Position numbers and translations under genes: made by a program. The notes below the pieces were generated by a model, which was given only the letters and a program-made list of their open reading frames with translations, made no database searches and had not been told where the DNA came from. From Rahnella inusitata_A (GTDB lineage Bacteria > Pseudomonadota > Gammaproteobacteria > Enterobacterales > Enterobacteriaceae), in NCBI RefSeq assembly GCF_965118895.1, contig NZ_CBCPJJ010000004.1, positions 158,609-222,608 of the forward strand: DNA of 64,000 nucleotides. Direction: 5' to 3'. This document shows, in pieces, positions 16,110 through 26,309 of this stretch; position 1 is the first letter of the stretch; each line of letters opens with the position of its first letter.

Positions 16110-17428
16110 GTGAATTTTCCCAGACTGTACCCGAACTGGTCGCCTGGGCACGGAAAAATGATTTCTCAATTTCGCTGCCAACGGAGCGGCTGGCTTTTCT
16201 TCTGGCGATTGCCACATTAAACAGCGAGCGCCTTGATGGGGAAATGAGTGAGGGTGAACTGGTCGATGCATTTCGTCACGTCAGCAAAGGTTTTGAGCAG
16301 ACCAACGAGACCGTCACCGTGCGTGCCAATAACGCCATCAATGATATGGTGCGTCAGCGTTTGCTCAACCGTTTTGTCAGTGAGCTGGCGGACGGCAATG
16401 CCATTTATCGCCTGACTCCTTTGGCGATCGGCATTTCAGATTATTATATCCGTCAGCGAGAATTTTCTACGCTGCGTCTCTCTATGCAGCTATCTATTGT
16501 TGCGCAGGAACTCAAGCGTGCGGCCGATGCCGCTGACGAAGGCGGCGATGATTTCCACTGGCATCGTAATGTCTACGCACCGCTCAAATACTCGGTCGCT
16601 GAAATCTTCGACAGCATTGATATGACACAGCGCATCATGGATGAACAGCAGCAGGGCGTGAAAGACGACATCGCCGGCCTGCTCAACAAAGACTGGCGTG
16701 CGGCCATCTCCAGTTGTGAACTTCTTCTGTCAGAAACCTCCGGTACGCTGCGTGAGTTGCAGGATACGCTGGAAGCAGCGGGTGATCTGTTGCAGGCGCA
16801 TCTGATGCGCATTCAGGACGCTACGATGATCGACATGGATCTGAGTTTTGTCGACAAGCTGGTCTTCGATTTGCAGAACAAACTTGACCGAATCACCAGC
16901 TGGGGCCAGCAGGCGATTGACCTTTGGATCGGCTATGACCGTCACGTGCATAAATTTATCCGTACTGCGATCGACATGGATAAAAATCGCGTATTTGCTC
17001 AGCGGCTGCGTCAGTCGGTGCAAAATTATTTCGATCAGCCATGGACGCTGACTTTTGCCAATGCGGACCGTCTGCTGGATATGCGTGACGAAGAACTGGC
17101 GCTGCGCAGCGAAGAAGTGACCGGCGAACTTCCGCCTGATCTCGAATTTGAAGAGTTTAACGAAATCCGCGAACAACTTGCGGCATTGATTGAACAGGCA
17201 TTACAAGTTTACCAACAACAGAAAACGCCGCTCAATCTGGGCATGGTGATGCGCGAATATCTCATACAGTATCCGCGTGCCCGACACTTTGATGTCGCGC
17301 GAATTGTGGTCGACCAGGCTGTACGCCTTGGTGTGGCTGAAGCAGATTTTTCAGGGTTGCACGCCGAATGGCAGGCAATCAATGATTACGGAGCCAAGGT
17401 GCAGGCCCATGTCATCGACAAATATTGA
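16106..17428 (+). CDS. mukF: Chromosome partition protein MukF (kleisin)
   Basis: MukF is the kleisin of the MukBEF condensin, bridging MukB heads and holding MukE dimers. The N-terminal winged-helix dimerisation region (about residues 1-115) leads to a long helical middle, with runs such as LRELQDTLEAAGDLLQAHL, and a C-terminal winged helix that binds the MukB head. The 440 residues equal the E. coli length. It overlaps cmoM by four bases and mukE by 20 bases, indicating translational coupling. Confidence 0.97.
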   Translation: MSEFSQTVPELVAWARKNDFSISLPTERLAFLLAIATLNSERLDGEMSEGELVDAFRHVSKGFEQTNETVTVRANNAINDMVRQRLLNRFVSELADGNAIYRLTPLAIGISDYYIRQREFSTLRLSMQLSIVAQELKRAADAADEGGDDFHWHRNVYAPLKYSVAEIFDSIDMTQRIMDEQQQGVKDDIAGLLNKDWRAAISSCELLLSETSGTLRELQDTLEAAGDLLQAHLMRIQDATMIDMDLSFVDKLVFDLQNKLDRITSWGQQAIDLWIGYDRHVHKFIRTAIDMDKNRVFAQRLRQSVQNYFDQPWTLTFANADRLLDMRDEELALRSEEVTGELPPDLEFEEFNEIREQLAALIEQALQVYQQQKTPLNLGMVMREYLIQYPRARHFDVARIVVDQAVRLGVAEADFSGLHAEWQAINDYGAKVQAHVIDKY

Positions 17429-18140
17429 ACACATAATGCCAGCTAAGCTGGCGCAGGCACTGGCGAACTCAGTGTTTCCTGCTCTCGACAGCCAGTTACG
17501 TTCTGGCCGCCACATCGGCATTGATGAACTGGATAACCATGCCTTCCTGATGGACTACCAGGAAGAAATGGAACTCTTTTACAGCCGCTATCACGTGGAA
17601 TTGATCCGCGCGCCGGAAGGTTTCTTCTATTTGCGTCCGCGTTCCACCACGCTTATTCCGCGTTCAGTCTTATCTGAGCTGGACATGATGGTCGGGAAAA
17701 TTCTCTGTTATTTGTATCTCAGCCCCGAGCGTCTGGCGCATGAAGGTATTTTCACTCAGCAGGAGCTTTATGACGAGTTGCTGAGCCTGGCCGATGAAAA
17801 CAAGTTGCTGAAATACGTTAACCAGCGCTCAACCGGCTCGGATTTAGACCGTCAGAAGTTGCAGGATAAAGTCAGGACTTCCCTGAACCGTCTGCGCCGT
17901 CTGGGTATGGTGTTTTTCATGGGGGTCGACAGTACCAAATTCCGTATCACTGAAGCGGTATTCCGTTTCGGCGCCGATGTCCGCAGCGGAGATGATGCTC
18001 GTGAAGCCCAGTTGCGGATGATCCGTGACGGCGAAGCAATGCCCGTCGACAGTGCGTTGTCATTAAATGACGAACCCGAAGAAGGTGAAGCGCTGGCCGG
18101 ACAGCAAGTACGCGAGAGCTCAGAGGATGAACAGGAATGA
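17409..18140 (+). CDS. mukE: Chromosome partition protein MukE (kite subunit)
   Basis: MukE is the tandem winged-helix subunit of MukBEF that binds the MukF linker and controls DNA entry. The family N-terminus MSSTNIEHIMPAKLAQALAN fixes the start at 17409 inside the end of mukF. RSTTLIPRSVLSELDMMVGK and the NRLRRLGMVFFMG segment are conserved. At 243 residues it is about nine longer than in E. coli because of an acidic, poorly conserved tail (EPEEGEALAG ... EDEQE). It overlaps mukB by four bases. Confidence 0.97.
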   Translation: MSSTNIEHIMPAKLAQALANSVFPALDSQLRSGRHIGIDELDNHAFLMDYQEEMELFYSRYHVELIRAPEGFFYLRPRSTTLIPRSVLSELDMMVGKILCYLYLSPERLAHEGIFTQQELYDELLSLADENKLLKYVNQRSTGSDLDRQKLQDKVRTSLNRLRRLGMVFFMGVDSTKFRITEAVFRFGADVRSGDDAREAQLRMIRDGEAMPVDSALSLNDEPEEGEALAGQQVRESSEDEQE

Positions 18141-21100
18141 TTGAACGCGGTAAATTTCGCTCACTGACGCTGGTTAACTGGAACGGCTTTTTCGCCCGCA
18201 CATTTGACCTCGATTCACTGGTCACCACGCTTTCAGGCGGTAACGGTGCGGGTAAATCCACCACCATGGCAGCCTTCGTTACGGCATTGATCCCCGATCT
18301 TACGCTGCTGCATTTCCGTAATACCACTGAAGCGGGTGCGACCTCCGGTTCGCGCGATAAAGGTCTGCACGGTAAATTGCGTGCGGGCGTCTGTTACTCG
18401 GTGCTGGACGTCGTGAACTCACGCCATCAGCGCGTTGTGGTCGGGGTTCGCCTGCAACAAATCGCCGGGCGCGATCGCAAAGTAGACATTAAACCTTTTA
18501 CGATTCAGGGCCTGCCGGTCGCGGTGAATCCGACCGAAATGCTGACCGAAACCGTCGGGGAGCGTCAGGCGCGCGTACTGTCTTTGCAGGAATTGAAAGA
18601 CCGCGTCGAAGCGATGGAAGGTGTGCAGTTTAAGCAGTTCAACTCCATCACGGACTACCACGCGCTGATGTTCGATCTGGGCGTGATCCCGCGTCGCTTA
18701 CGTTCGGCGTCCGACCGCAGCAAGTTTTATCGTCTGATTGAAGCCTCGCTGTACGGCGGGATTTCCAGCGCCATCACCCGTTCTCTGCGCGACTATCTGT
18801 TGCCGGAAAACAGTGGCGTACGTAAAGCCTTCCAGGATATGGAAGCTGCGTTGCGTGAAAACCGCATGACGCTTGAAGCGATCCGCGTTACGCAGTCCGA
18901 CCGTGATTTGTTCAAGCATCTGATTTCTGAAGCTACTTCCTACGTGGCTGCCGACTATATGCGTCATGCCAACGAACGCCGTAAACATTTAGATGTCGCG
19001 TTGGTATTACGTAACGAATTGCTGTCGAGCCGTAAACAGCTGTCCAGTGAACAATATCGCCACGTTGAAATGGCGCGTGAACTGGCTGAGCAAAGCGGTT
19101 CACAAAGCGATCTGGAAACTGATTATCAGGCCGCCAGCGACCACTTGAGCCTGGTTCAGACCGCCATGCGTCAGCAGGAAAAAATCGAGCGTTACGAAAG
19201 CGACCTCGAAGAGCTGACCTATCGCCTTGAAGAGCAGAACGAAGTGGTTGCAGAAGCCAGTGAGCTGCACGCCGAGCACGAGGCTCGTGCAGAAGCGGCC
19301 GAGCTTGAAGTGGATGAACTGAAAAGCCAGCTAGCGGATTACCAGCAGGCGCTGGATGTTCAACAAACCCGTGCGATTCAGTATCAGCAGGCGTTACAGG
19401 CAATCGAACGCGCCCGTGAGCTGTGCCAGATCCCCGATCTGACCACGCAGAACAGCGAAGAGTGGCTGGAAACCTTCCAGAGCAAGGAACAGGAAGCGAC
19501 AGATATCCTGTTGATGCTCGAGCAAAAAATGAGTGTGGCGTCAGCCGCGCACAGCCAGTTCGAAACGGCTTATCAGCTGGTGGTGAAAATTGCCGGTGAA
19601 GTCAGCCGCAGCGATGCCTGGAAAACCGCGCGTGAGTTACTGCGCGAATGGCCATCGCAGGTGCATCAGGCAGAACGCGTTGAACCGCTGCGGATGCGAC
19701 TTTCCGAACTGGAAGGTCGTCTGCGTGAGCAACAGGACGCTGAGCGTCAGTTGCAGGAATTTTGCAAACGTACCGGACAGGACGTCCAGCCGGAAGATTT
19801 GGACGAAATGCAGCGCGAGCTGGAAGTGCAGATCGAAGAATTGCAGATCGTGGTATCGCAGGCCAGCGAGCGTCGCATGGAAATGCGTCAGGAATTAGAG
19901 CAGGCTCAGGCGCGTATCCGCGAACTGACTGCCCGCGCGCCGGTCTGGCTGGCAGCTCAGGAAGCCCTGAGCCAGTTAAGCGAGCAGAGCAAAGAGCCGC
20001 TGGAAAACAGCCAGCAGGTGACTGAGTACATGCAGCAGTTGCTGGAAAGCGAACGCGACACCACCGTTGAACGTGACGAAGTGGCTGCGCGTAAACGTCG
20101 CATTGAAGGCCAGATTACCCGCCTCAGCCAGCCGAGTGGTGCAGAAGATTCCCGCATGATCGCGCTGGCAGAGCGTTTTGGTGGCGTGTTGCTGTCTGAG
20201 ATTTATGATGACGTAACCATTGACGACGCGCCTTACTTCTCAGCGCTCTACGGTCCGTCGCGCCACGCGATTGTGGTACCTGATTTATCGCTGATCCGCG
20301 ATCAGTTAGACGGTCTGGACGATTGTCCGGAAGACTTGTATTTGATCGAAGGGGATCCGCAATCCTTCGATGATAACGTTTTCGAAGTCGATGAAATGCA
20401 GGGCGCGGTACTGGTAAAAACAGGCGATCGCCAGTGGCGCTATTCTCATTTCCCGCAGGTGCCATTGTTTGGCCGTGCGGCGCGTGAGAGCCGTCTGGAA
20501 ACGTTGCATAAAGAGCGCGAAAGTCTGTCCGAGCGCTATGCCACGCTGTCGTTTGACGTGCAGAAAATTCAGCGTGCGCATCAGGCGTTCAGCCGCTTTA
20601 TCGGCAGCCATCTGGCCGTTGCCTTTGATGCCGATCCGGAAGCGGATATTCGTACTTTGAGCGGCCGCCGCGGTGAGCTGGAACGTGCACTGAACGCGCA
20701 TGAAGGCCAGAATCAGCAGCAGCGTCAGCAGTACGAGCAGGCGAAAGAGGCTGTCGGCATGCTCAACAAATTGCAGCCGCGCGTTGGACTGCTGTGCGAT
20801 GAAACGCTGATTGACCGTGTGGAAGAAATCCGCGATGAAATGGAAGAAGCGCAGGACGCTGCCCGTTTCATTCAGCAGCACGGCATTTCTCTGAACAAGC
20901 TGGAACCGCTGGTATCGGTCTTGCAAAGCGATCCGGAACAGCACGAACAGCTGAAGGAAGATTACGCGCAGGCACAGCACGCGCAGCGTCTGGCGAAACA
21001 ACAGGCCTTTGCACTGACCGAGGTGGTTCAGCGCCGCACGCATTTCAGCTACACCGACTCTGCCGGCATGTTAAATGAAAACGCTGACCTCAACGACAAA

Positions 21101-22588
21101 CTGCGCCAGCGTCTTGAACATGCGGAAGCGGAACGTACCCGCGCGCGTGAGCAAATGCGTCAGCATCAGGCACAATTCACGCAATACAGTCAGGTTCTGG
21201 CTTCGCTGAAGAGTTCGTTCGATGCCAAGCGCGACATGCTTAAAGAGCTGGGTCAGGAGTTGCAGGATATCGGCGTTCAGGCCGATCCGAATGCCGAAGC
21301 GCGCGCCAAAACCCGTCGCGATGAACTTCATGTCGCACTCAGCACCAACCGTGCCCGCTGCAATCAACTTGAAAAACAGATCACCTTCTGCGAAGCCGAA
21401 ATGGACAATTTGCAGAAGAAACTCCGTAAGCTTGAACGCGATTACCATCAGAGCCGCGAGCAGGTGGTGACATCGAAAGCTGGCTGGTGTGCGGTGATGC
21501 GCCTGGTGAAAGACAACGGGGTTGAGCGTCGTCTTCACCGTCGTGAACTTGCGTACATGGATGGCGACGAACTGCGTTCTATGTCGGATAAATCACTGGG
21601 TGCGCTGCGTCTGGCGGTATCGGATAACGAGCATCTGCGCGACGTACTGCGTTTGTCTGAAGATCCGAAACGTCCGGAACGCAAAATTCAGTTTTATATC
21701 GCCGTGTATCAGCATCTGCGCGAGCGTATCCGTCAGGATATTATCCGCACCGATGACCCGGTGGAAGCCATCGAACAGATGGAAATTGAACTGGGTCGCC
21801 TGACGGAAGAACTGACCGCCCGCGAGCAACAACTGGCGATAAGTTCTAAAAGCGTGGCGAACATCATCCGAAAAACAATTCAGCGCGAGCAGAACCGTAT
21901 TCGCCAGCTGAACCAGGGCCTGCAGGCCGTGGCATTCGGTCAGGTGAAAAGCGTTCGTCTGAACGTTAATGTGCGCGAAGCCCATGCTGGTTTGCTGGAT
22001 GTGCTTTCCGAACAGCAGGAACAGCATCAGGATCTGTTCAGCAGCAACCGTCTGACCTTCTCCGAAGCGCTGGCGAAGTTGTATCAGCGCCTTAATCCAC
22101 AAATCGATATGGGTCAGCGCACGCCGCAAACCATTGGGGAAGAGCTGCTGGACTACCGCAACTATCTTGAGATGGAAGTGGAGGTTAACCGGGGTTCCGA
22201 CGGCTGGCTACGTGCAGAGAGTGGTGCACTGTCGACGGGTGAGGCTATCGGTACCGGTATGTCGATTCTGGTTATGGTGGTTCAAAGCTGGGAAGACGAA
22301 TCGAGCCGTATGCGCGGTAAAGACATTTCACCGTGTCGCCTGCTGTTCCTGGATGAAGCGGCGCGTCTGGATGCTAAATCCATCGCTACGCTGTTCGAGC
22401 TATGTGACCGCCTGGAAATGCAGCTGATCATCGCTGCACCTGAAAACATTAGCCCGGAAAAAGGCACGACCTACAAACTGGTACGTAAGATGTTTGGTAA
22501 CAATGAACATGTACACGTTGTGGGGCTGCGTGGTTTTGCGCCACCTGAATTACCGGTGCTGGCAAATACGGAAGCTGATATTTCCTGA
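18137..22588 (+). CDS. mukB: Chromosome partition protein MukB (SMC-like)
   Basis: MukB is the SMC-type ATPase of the enterobacterial condensin that compacts and segregates the chromosome and binds topoisomerase IV through its hinge. Walker A GGNGAGKST is at residues 34-42. Two long coiled coils rich in Glu, Gln, Arg and Leu flank a hinge around residues 650-780 (EDSRMIALAERFGGVLLSEI onward). The C-terminal head has the signature SGALSTGEAIGTG and Walker B LLFLDEAARLD. At 1483 residues it is three shorter than E. coli. It ends the cmoM-mukF-mukE-mukB operon. Confidence 0.98.
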   Translation: MIERGKFRSLTLVNWNGFFARTFDLDSLVTTLSGGNGAGKSTTMAAFVTALIPDLTLLHFRNTTEAGATSGSRDKGLHGKLRAGVCYSVLDVVNSRHQRVVVGVRLQQIAGRDRKVDIKPFTIQGLPVAVNPTEMLTETVGERQARVLSLQELKDRVEAMEGVQFKQFNSITDYHALMFDLGVIPRRLRSASDRSKFYRLIEASLYGGISSAITRSLRDYLLPENSGVRKAFQDMEAALRENRMTLEAIRVTQSDRDLFKHLISEATSYVAADYMRHANERRKHLDVALVLRNELLSSRKQLSSEQYRHVEMARELAEQSGSQSDLETDYQAASDHLSLVQTAMRQQEKIERYESDLEELTYRLEEQNEVVAEASELHAEHEARAEAAELEVDELKSQLADYQQALDVQQTRAIQYQQALQAIERARELCQIPDLTTQNSEEWLETFQSKEQEATDILLMLEQKMSVASAAHSQFETAYQLVVKIAGEVSRSDAWKTARELLREWPSQVHQAERVEPLRMRLSELEGRLREQQDAERQLQEFCKRTGQDVQPEDLDEMQRELEVQIEELQIVVSQASERRMEMRQELEQAQARIRELTARAPVWLAAQEALSQLSEQSKEPLENSQQVTEYMQQLLESERDTTVERDEVAARKRRIEGQITRLSQPSGAEDSRMIALAERFGGVLLSEIYDDVTIDDAPYFSALYGPSRHAIVVPDLSLIRDQLDGLDDCPEDLYLIEGDPQSFDDNVFEVDEMQGAVLVKTGDRQWRYSHFPQVPLFGRAARESRLETLHKERESLSERYATLSFDVQKIQRAHQAFSRFIGSHLAVAFDADPEADIRTLSGRRGELERALNAHEGQNQQQRQQYEQAKEAVGMLNKLQPRVGLLCDETLIDRVEEIRDEMEEAQDAARFIQQHGISLNKLEPLVSVLQSDPEQHEQLKEDYAQAQHAQRLAKQQAFALTEVVQRRTHFSYTDSAGMLNENADLNDKLRQRLEHAEAERTRAREQMRQHQAQFTQYSQVLASLKSSFDAKRDMLKELGQELQDIGVQADPNAEARAKTRRDELHVALSTNRARCNQLEKQITFCEAEMDNLQKKLRKLERDYHQSREQVVTSKAGWCAVMRLVKDNGVERRLHRRELAYMDGDELRSMSDKSLGALRLAVSDNEHLRDVLRLSEDPKRPERKIQFYIAVYQHLRERIRQDIIRTDDPVEAIEQMEIELGRLTEELTAREQQLAISSKSVANIIRKTIQREQNRIRQLNQGLQAVAFGQVKSVRLNVNVREAHAGLLDVLSEQQEQHQDLFSSNRLTFSEALAKLYQRLNPQIDMGQRTPQTIGEELLDYRNYLEMEVEVNRGSDGWLRAESGALSTGEAIGTGMSILVMVVQSWEDESSRMRGKDISPCRLLFLDEAARLDAKSIATLFELCDRLEMQLIIAAPENISPEKGTTYKLVRKMFGNNEHVHVVGLRGFAPPELPVLANTEADIS

Positions 22589-22622
22589 TCTCTTTTTCAG
22601 ACAACATTTTCTCCTGAACTTC

Positions 22623-22655
22623 AAAAGCCTTGGCTATAATGCCGGGGCTTTTTTA
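22623..22655 (+). terminator. Intrinsic terminator after mukB
   Basis: AAAAGCC pairs with GGCTTTT, and an inner TGGC / GCCG closes around the loop TATAAT; six T follow. The remaining 295 bases up to ldtD are AT-rich with no gene or clear control site that I can identify. Confidence 0.75.
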
Positions 22656-22950
22656 CGTTTTTTCATTCACTTAAATTATGTATTACTGTGAGTTCTCGTT
22701 GGGTACTTATATCTGCCGAGAAATATCTGATGCATCGGTTGAAATGTAATCGACTGGCTAAAAACAGTACGGAAACCTTTAATGAAAGCTTTATTTCGGC
22801 TGGTTGCTGGCTTAGAGTCTTTAGGTTAGACGAGGGCTCTATTTACTTGAGTTTCTACGCAAAAAATGAATTTTCTTTATATACTTAATTACAGTGTCGC
22901 TGGAATATTTCGGGGATGAAATTGAGCAATTTACCGGGAGGCAAGGGAAG

Positions 22951-24801
22951 ATGTTGATGAATCAAAGGTCTCTCAAGTTTTTAGTGGCCAGCTGCCTGCT
23001 GGCAAGCGGCCTGTCGCCGTGGTTTACTGCCTGGGCTACAGTACCGAACATGCCGGTGCGAACCGCCACGCTCTCCAGTGTACAGAGCATGAGCCAGCTA
23101 CAAGCTGAACTATTACCGCGTGGCATTCGTCCGCTGTATTTGTCTTCCCTCTCATCACTCTATGCATCGAACCATATGCAGCCTATGTGGAAGGACCGGG
23201 AAACCGTCCAGATATTTCAGCAGCAGCTCGCAGAACTGGCTATTTCCGGTATTCAGCCGCAGTTTACACAATGGGTAAGATGGCTGACCGATCCCGAAGT
23301 CACTGGCATGGCACGCGACGTCGTGCTGTCTGATGCGATGCTAGGCTATTTGCAATTCACCAGCAGCGTAGAGGCCAAAGGCGATACCTGGCTTTACAGC
23401 AATGTGCCTTACAAAATGACGACACCACCGCTGACAGTTATTAATCAGTGGCAGCTGGCTGTGCGTCAGGGCACGACGGCACAGTATTTGTCGACGCTGA
23501 CACCGCAACATCCTTATTATGCAAAAATGCACGATGCGCTGAAGACCATGCTGGCGGATAATCGCCCGTGGCCGGTAATAACCGGGGCGACCAGCCTGCG
23601 TCCGGATCAGATAAGTGACGACATTCCTGCACTGCGTGAAATTCTCAACCGCACCGGCATGATGGTCGCGCCGCCAGAGGAAGCCAAAGCGCCGAAGCCG
23701 ACGGATGAAACTATCGCACCAAACGTCCCAGGCAGCGCGGCAAATGACGATCTTTCGGTTGATGAAAGCGCCGACAAAGCGCAGGCAGCTACGCCAGCGG
23801 TGAGCCCATCGGCGACTTCTGTGCAAGACGTTCTGCCAACGGTCCAGTCAGCAGAAAGCCCGGCTCCGGCGGCACCTGTTGTGGTATCCAACAATCAGTA
23901 CACGCCGGAACTGGTCGAAGCCGTTAAGCGTTTCCAGAAATGGCAGGGGCTGGAAGCGGATGGCATTATCGGTGCCCGTACGCGCCAGTGGCTAAATTCA
24001 TCACCGCAGCTGCGTGCTACCTTGCTGGCGCTGAACATTCAACGGTTGCGTATTCTGCCGGGCAATGTGAACACCGGTATCATGGTGAACATTCCGAACT
24101 ACCAGCTGACGTATTATCTTAACGGTAATGAAGTGTTGTCATCGCGGGTAATTGTTGGCCGCCCAAGCCGTAAAACGCCACTGATGAGCAGCGCATTAAA
24201 TAATGTGGTGGTGAACCCGCCGTGGAACGTGCCGACGACGTTAGTGCGTGAAGATATCGTGCCGAAAGCCCGCAATAATCCGACGTATTTTCAGCAGCAC
24301 GGTTATCAGGTGTTATCCGGCTGGAGTAATGATGCCGAAGTGATCGACCCGACAATGATTGACTGGGCCATGGTATCACCGAGCCATTTTCCTTATCGCA
24401 TTCGTCAGGCGCCGGGCGCGAGCAATTCCCTTGGTCGATACAAATTCAACATGCCAAGTTCCGATGCTATCTACCTGCATGACACGCCGAATCATAATCT
24501 TTTCAGTAAAGATATTCGTGCGCTCAGTTCCGGTTGTGTTCGGGTGAATAAAGCCTCCGAACTGGCCAATATGTTGTTGCAGGACGCAGGCTGGAATGAC
24601 ACGCGTATTTCCTCTGCATTGCAGGGGGGTAATACGACTTACGTGTCTATTCGTCATCGCATACCCGTAAAACTGTTCTATCTGACGGCGTGGGTAGCGG
24701 AAGATGGTAAGCCGCAATTCCGTACAGATATTTACAATTATGATTCTACCGTGAGATCCGGCGCACAAATCTTGCCTCAGGCAGAAAAATTACTGCAATA
24801 A
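22951..24801 (+). CDS. ldtD: L,D-transpeptidase (peptidoglycan 3-3 cross-linking)
   Basis: LdtD (YcbB) makes meso-DAP to meso-DAP cross-links in peptidoglycan in the periplasm. From ATG 22951 it has 616 residues; ATG 22957 is better spaced behind AAGGGAAG, while the in-frame start at 22894 would put 19 polar residues before the signal peptide. The signal peptide (FLVASCLLASGLSPWFTAWA) is followed by the capping region. Next come a Pro/Ala-rich linker (about residues 245-315), a peptidoglycan-binding fold (LVEAVKRFQKWQGLEADGII) and the YkuD domain. The catalytic motif is HDTPNHNLF ... SSGCVRV with Cys529. The linker looks longer and less conserved than in E. coli. Confidence 0.95.
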   Translation: MLMNQRSLKFLVASCLLASGLSPWFTAWATVPNMPVRTATLSSVQSMSQLQAELLPRGIRPLYLSSLSSLYASNHMQPMWKDRETVQIFQQQLAELAISGIQPQFTQWVRWLTDPEVTGMARDVVLSDAMLGYLQFTSSVEAKGDTWLYSNVPYKMTTPPLTVINQWQLAVRQGTTAQYLSTLTPQHPYYAKMHDALKTMLADNRPWPVITGATSLRPDQISDDIPALREILNRTGMMVAPPEEAKAPKPTDETIAPNVPGSAANDDLSVDESADKAQAATPAVSPSATSVQDVLPTVQSAESPAPAAPVVVSNNQYTPELVEAVKRFQKWQGLEADGIIGARTRQWLNSSPQLRATLLALNIQRLRILPGNVNTGIMVNIPNYQLTYYLNGNEVLSSRVIVGRPSRKTPLMSSALNNVVVNPPWNVPTTLVREDIVPKARNNPTYFQQHGYQVLSGWSNDAEVIDPTMIDWAMVSPSHFPYRIRQAPGASNSLGRYKFNMPSSDAIYLHDTPNHNLFSKDIRALSSGCVRVNKASELANMLLQDAGWNDTRISSALQGGNTTYVSIRHRIPVKLFYLTAWVAEDGKPQFRTDIYNYDSTVRSGAQILPQAEKLLQ

Positions 24802-24846
24802 ATGCAGTAAAACTAGTCTGATAAAGGTCAGAGTAGTTGGCCATTG

Positions 24847-24881
24847 AACGAGCGTGAGCTACAGGCACGCTCGTTTTGCTT
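24847..24881 (+). terminator. Intrinsic terminator after ldtD
   Basis: A 10-bp perfect stem AACGAGCGTG / CACGCTCGTT with a nine-base loop is followed by a short T-rich tail. It makes mepK an independent unit or one reached only by read-through. Confidence 0.82.
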
Positions 24882-24978
24882 ATTTGGGTCCCTTGACTCG
24901 TCCAATTTTGGACGTTAAGGTTCGAAGCGGTGCTGGCATTGCACCTTTTTGACTCTCTTACCGGATAGTAAACTGTTC

Positions 24979-25530
24979 ATGAATGAAATCGACAAACATC
25001 GCCGTAAATGGCTGGCATTAGGCAGTGCCGCTATGGGGATTGCATTGCTTCCGAGTCGTGCTTTCGCCACTCTTTCCACTCCTCGTCCACGTATTCTGGT
25101 CGTTAACAATCTTAATACTGGCGAAACCCTCAAAACTGAGTTTTTTGATGGAAAGCGTTACAACAAGGATGAATTGGCCCGGTTAAATCATTTGTTCAGG
25201 GACTATCGGGCTGAGAAGGTGAAATCCATTGACCCAGCTTTATTCGATCATCTCTATCGCTTACAGGTCATGCTCGGGGGAACGAATAAACCCGTGCAGC
25301 TGATTTCTGGCTACCGCTCGCTGGCGACGAATAACAGCATGCGTGAACCAGGAAGTGGTGTGGCTAAGCATAGCTACCACACGCTAGGTCAGGCGATGGA
25401 TTTCCACATTCAGGGCATCGAACTGAGCAATATCCGCAAAGCAGCATTAAAAATGCGGATGGGTGGTGTAGGATATTATCCACGAAGTAACTTTGTGCAC
25501 ATCGATACCGGCCCTGCAAGGACCTGGTGA
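24979..25530 (+). CDS. mepK: Murein DD-endopeptidase MepK
   Basis: MepK (YcbK) is an M15-family zinc peptidase cutting peptide cross-links in peptidoglycan, with preference for 3-3 links in E. coli. It thus opposes the product of ldtD next door. The start MNEIDKHRRKWLALG fits the E. coli protein and gives 183 residues; the frame start at 24949 adds ten unrelated residues. The twin arginine with following hydrophobic stretch ending SRAFA suggests Tat export. Zinc-site segments SYHTLGQAMDFHI and VHIDTG are present. Confidence 0.95.
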   Translation: MNEIDKHRRKWLALGSAAMGIALLPSRAFATLSTPRPRILVVNNLNTGETLKTEFFDGKRYNKDELARLNHLFRDYRAEKVKSIDPALFDHLYRLQVMLGGTNKPVQLISGYRSLATNNSMREPGSGVAKHSYHTLGQAMDFHIQGIELSNIRKAALKMRMGGVGYYPRSNFVHIDTGPARTW

Positions 25531-25581
25531 TGTGTGTCATTAGTGGCCTGCCCAAATGGACAGGCCATTTTGTGGAGCCTT

Positions 25582-26229
25582 ATGAAAACCCATCTCATTA
25601 CCGTCACGGCGTTCAGCCAAAATTGCTCACTGATTTGGTGTACTAAAACCAATCAGGCCGCGCTTGTCGATCCGGGCGGCGAAGCAGCCAAAATCATCCG
25701 CGAAGTCTCCGCTCAGGGCGTACTGGTCACGCAAATTCTGCTGACACATGGTCATCTTGATCACGTTGGTGCTGCCGCGGAACTGGCTGCACATTATCAG
25801 GTGCCTGTGATTGGTCCTCATAAAGAAGATCAATTCCTGTTGGATGCGCTTCCAACCCAAAGCCAAATGTTCGGGTTAGATCATTGTGACCCGCTGACGC
25901 CCGATACCTGGCTGGAAGAGGGCGATCACGTCAGTGTGGGCGAAGAAGAACTTTCCGTGCTGCATTGTCCCGGACACACGCCGGGTCATATCGTTTTCAT
26001 CAATGATAAAGCGCGTTTAGCCGTTTCCGGCGACGTCATATTTAAAGGTGGCGTCGGCCGTAGTGATTTCCCGCGCGGAGATCACCAGGCGTTGATCCGT
26101 TCGATCAAAACCAAATTGTTGCCACTGGGCGATGACATCGTGTTTATCCCAGGTCACGGGCCGATGTCAGATTTTGGTTATGAACGTAAAACCAATCCTT
26201 TCCTGCAGGATGAATTACCGGTCTGGTGA
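25582..26229 (+). CDS. gloC: Hydroxyacylglutathione hydrolase type II
   Basis: GloC (YcbL) is a metallo-beta-lactamase-fold enzyme that hydrolyses S-lactoylglutathione, finishing methylglyoxal detoxification. mgsA, which makes methylglyoxal, is also in the window but far away. The THGHLDH metal motif is near residues 57-63; HCPGHTPGH and GDVIF supply the further ligands. ATG 25582 behind TGGAG gives 215 residues, the E. coli length. A bidirectional terminator separates it from convergent aspC. Confidence 0.95.
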   Translation: MKTHLITVTAFSQNCSLIWCTKTNQAALVDPGGEAAKIIREVSAQGVLVTQILLTHGHLDHVGAAAELAAHYQVPVIGPHKEDQFLLDALPTQSQMFGLDHCDPLTPDTWLEEGDHVSVGEEELSVLHCPGHTPGHIVFINDKARLAVSGDVIFKGGVGRSDFPRGDHQALIRSIKTKLLPLGDDIVFIPGHGPMSDFGYERKTNPFLQDELPVW

Positions 26230-26253
26230 TTTAATTCCCGTCTCAGAAACAGT

Positions 26254-26286
26254 AAAAAGCCCGTCAGTTTCCTGACGGGCTTTTTT
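26254..26286. terminator. Bidirectional terminator between gloC and aspC
   Basis: A 14-bp perfect stem (AAAAAGCCCGTCAG / CTGACGGGCTTTTT) with loop TTTC has A-rich and T-rich arms on both strands, so it can serve both convergent genes. Confidence 0.9.
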
Positions 26287-26309
26287 AATGGAGCAGCGTT
26301 GCTTATCTT

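Noticed and set aside
16730..17176. 148-codon open frame on the minus strand within mukF
   Set aside because: Antisense shadow of a certain gene, no independent support.
20306..21043. 245-codon open frame on the minus strand
   Set aside because: Antisense shadow within mukB coiled-coil coding sequence; no ribosome site or recognisable domain.
22688..22888. 66-codon frame between mukB and ldtD
   Set aside because: No ribosome site, no conserved features, AT-rich intergenic composition.
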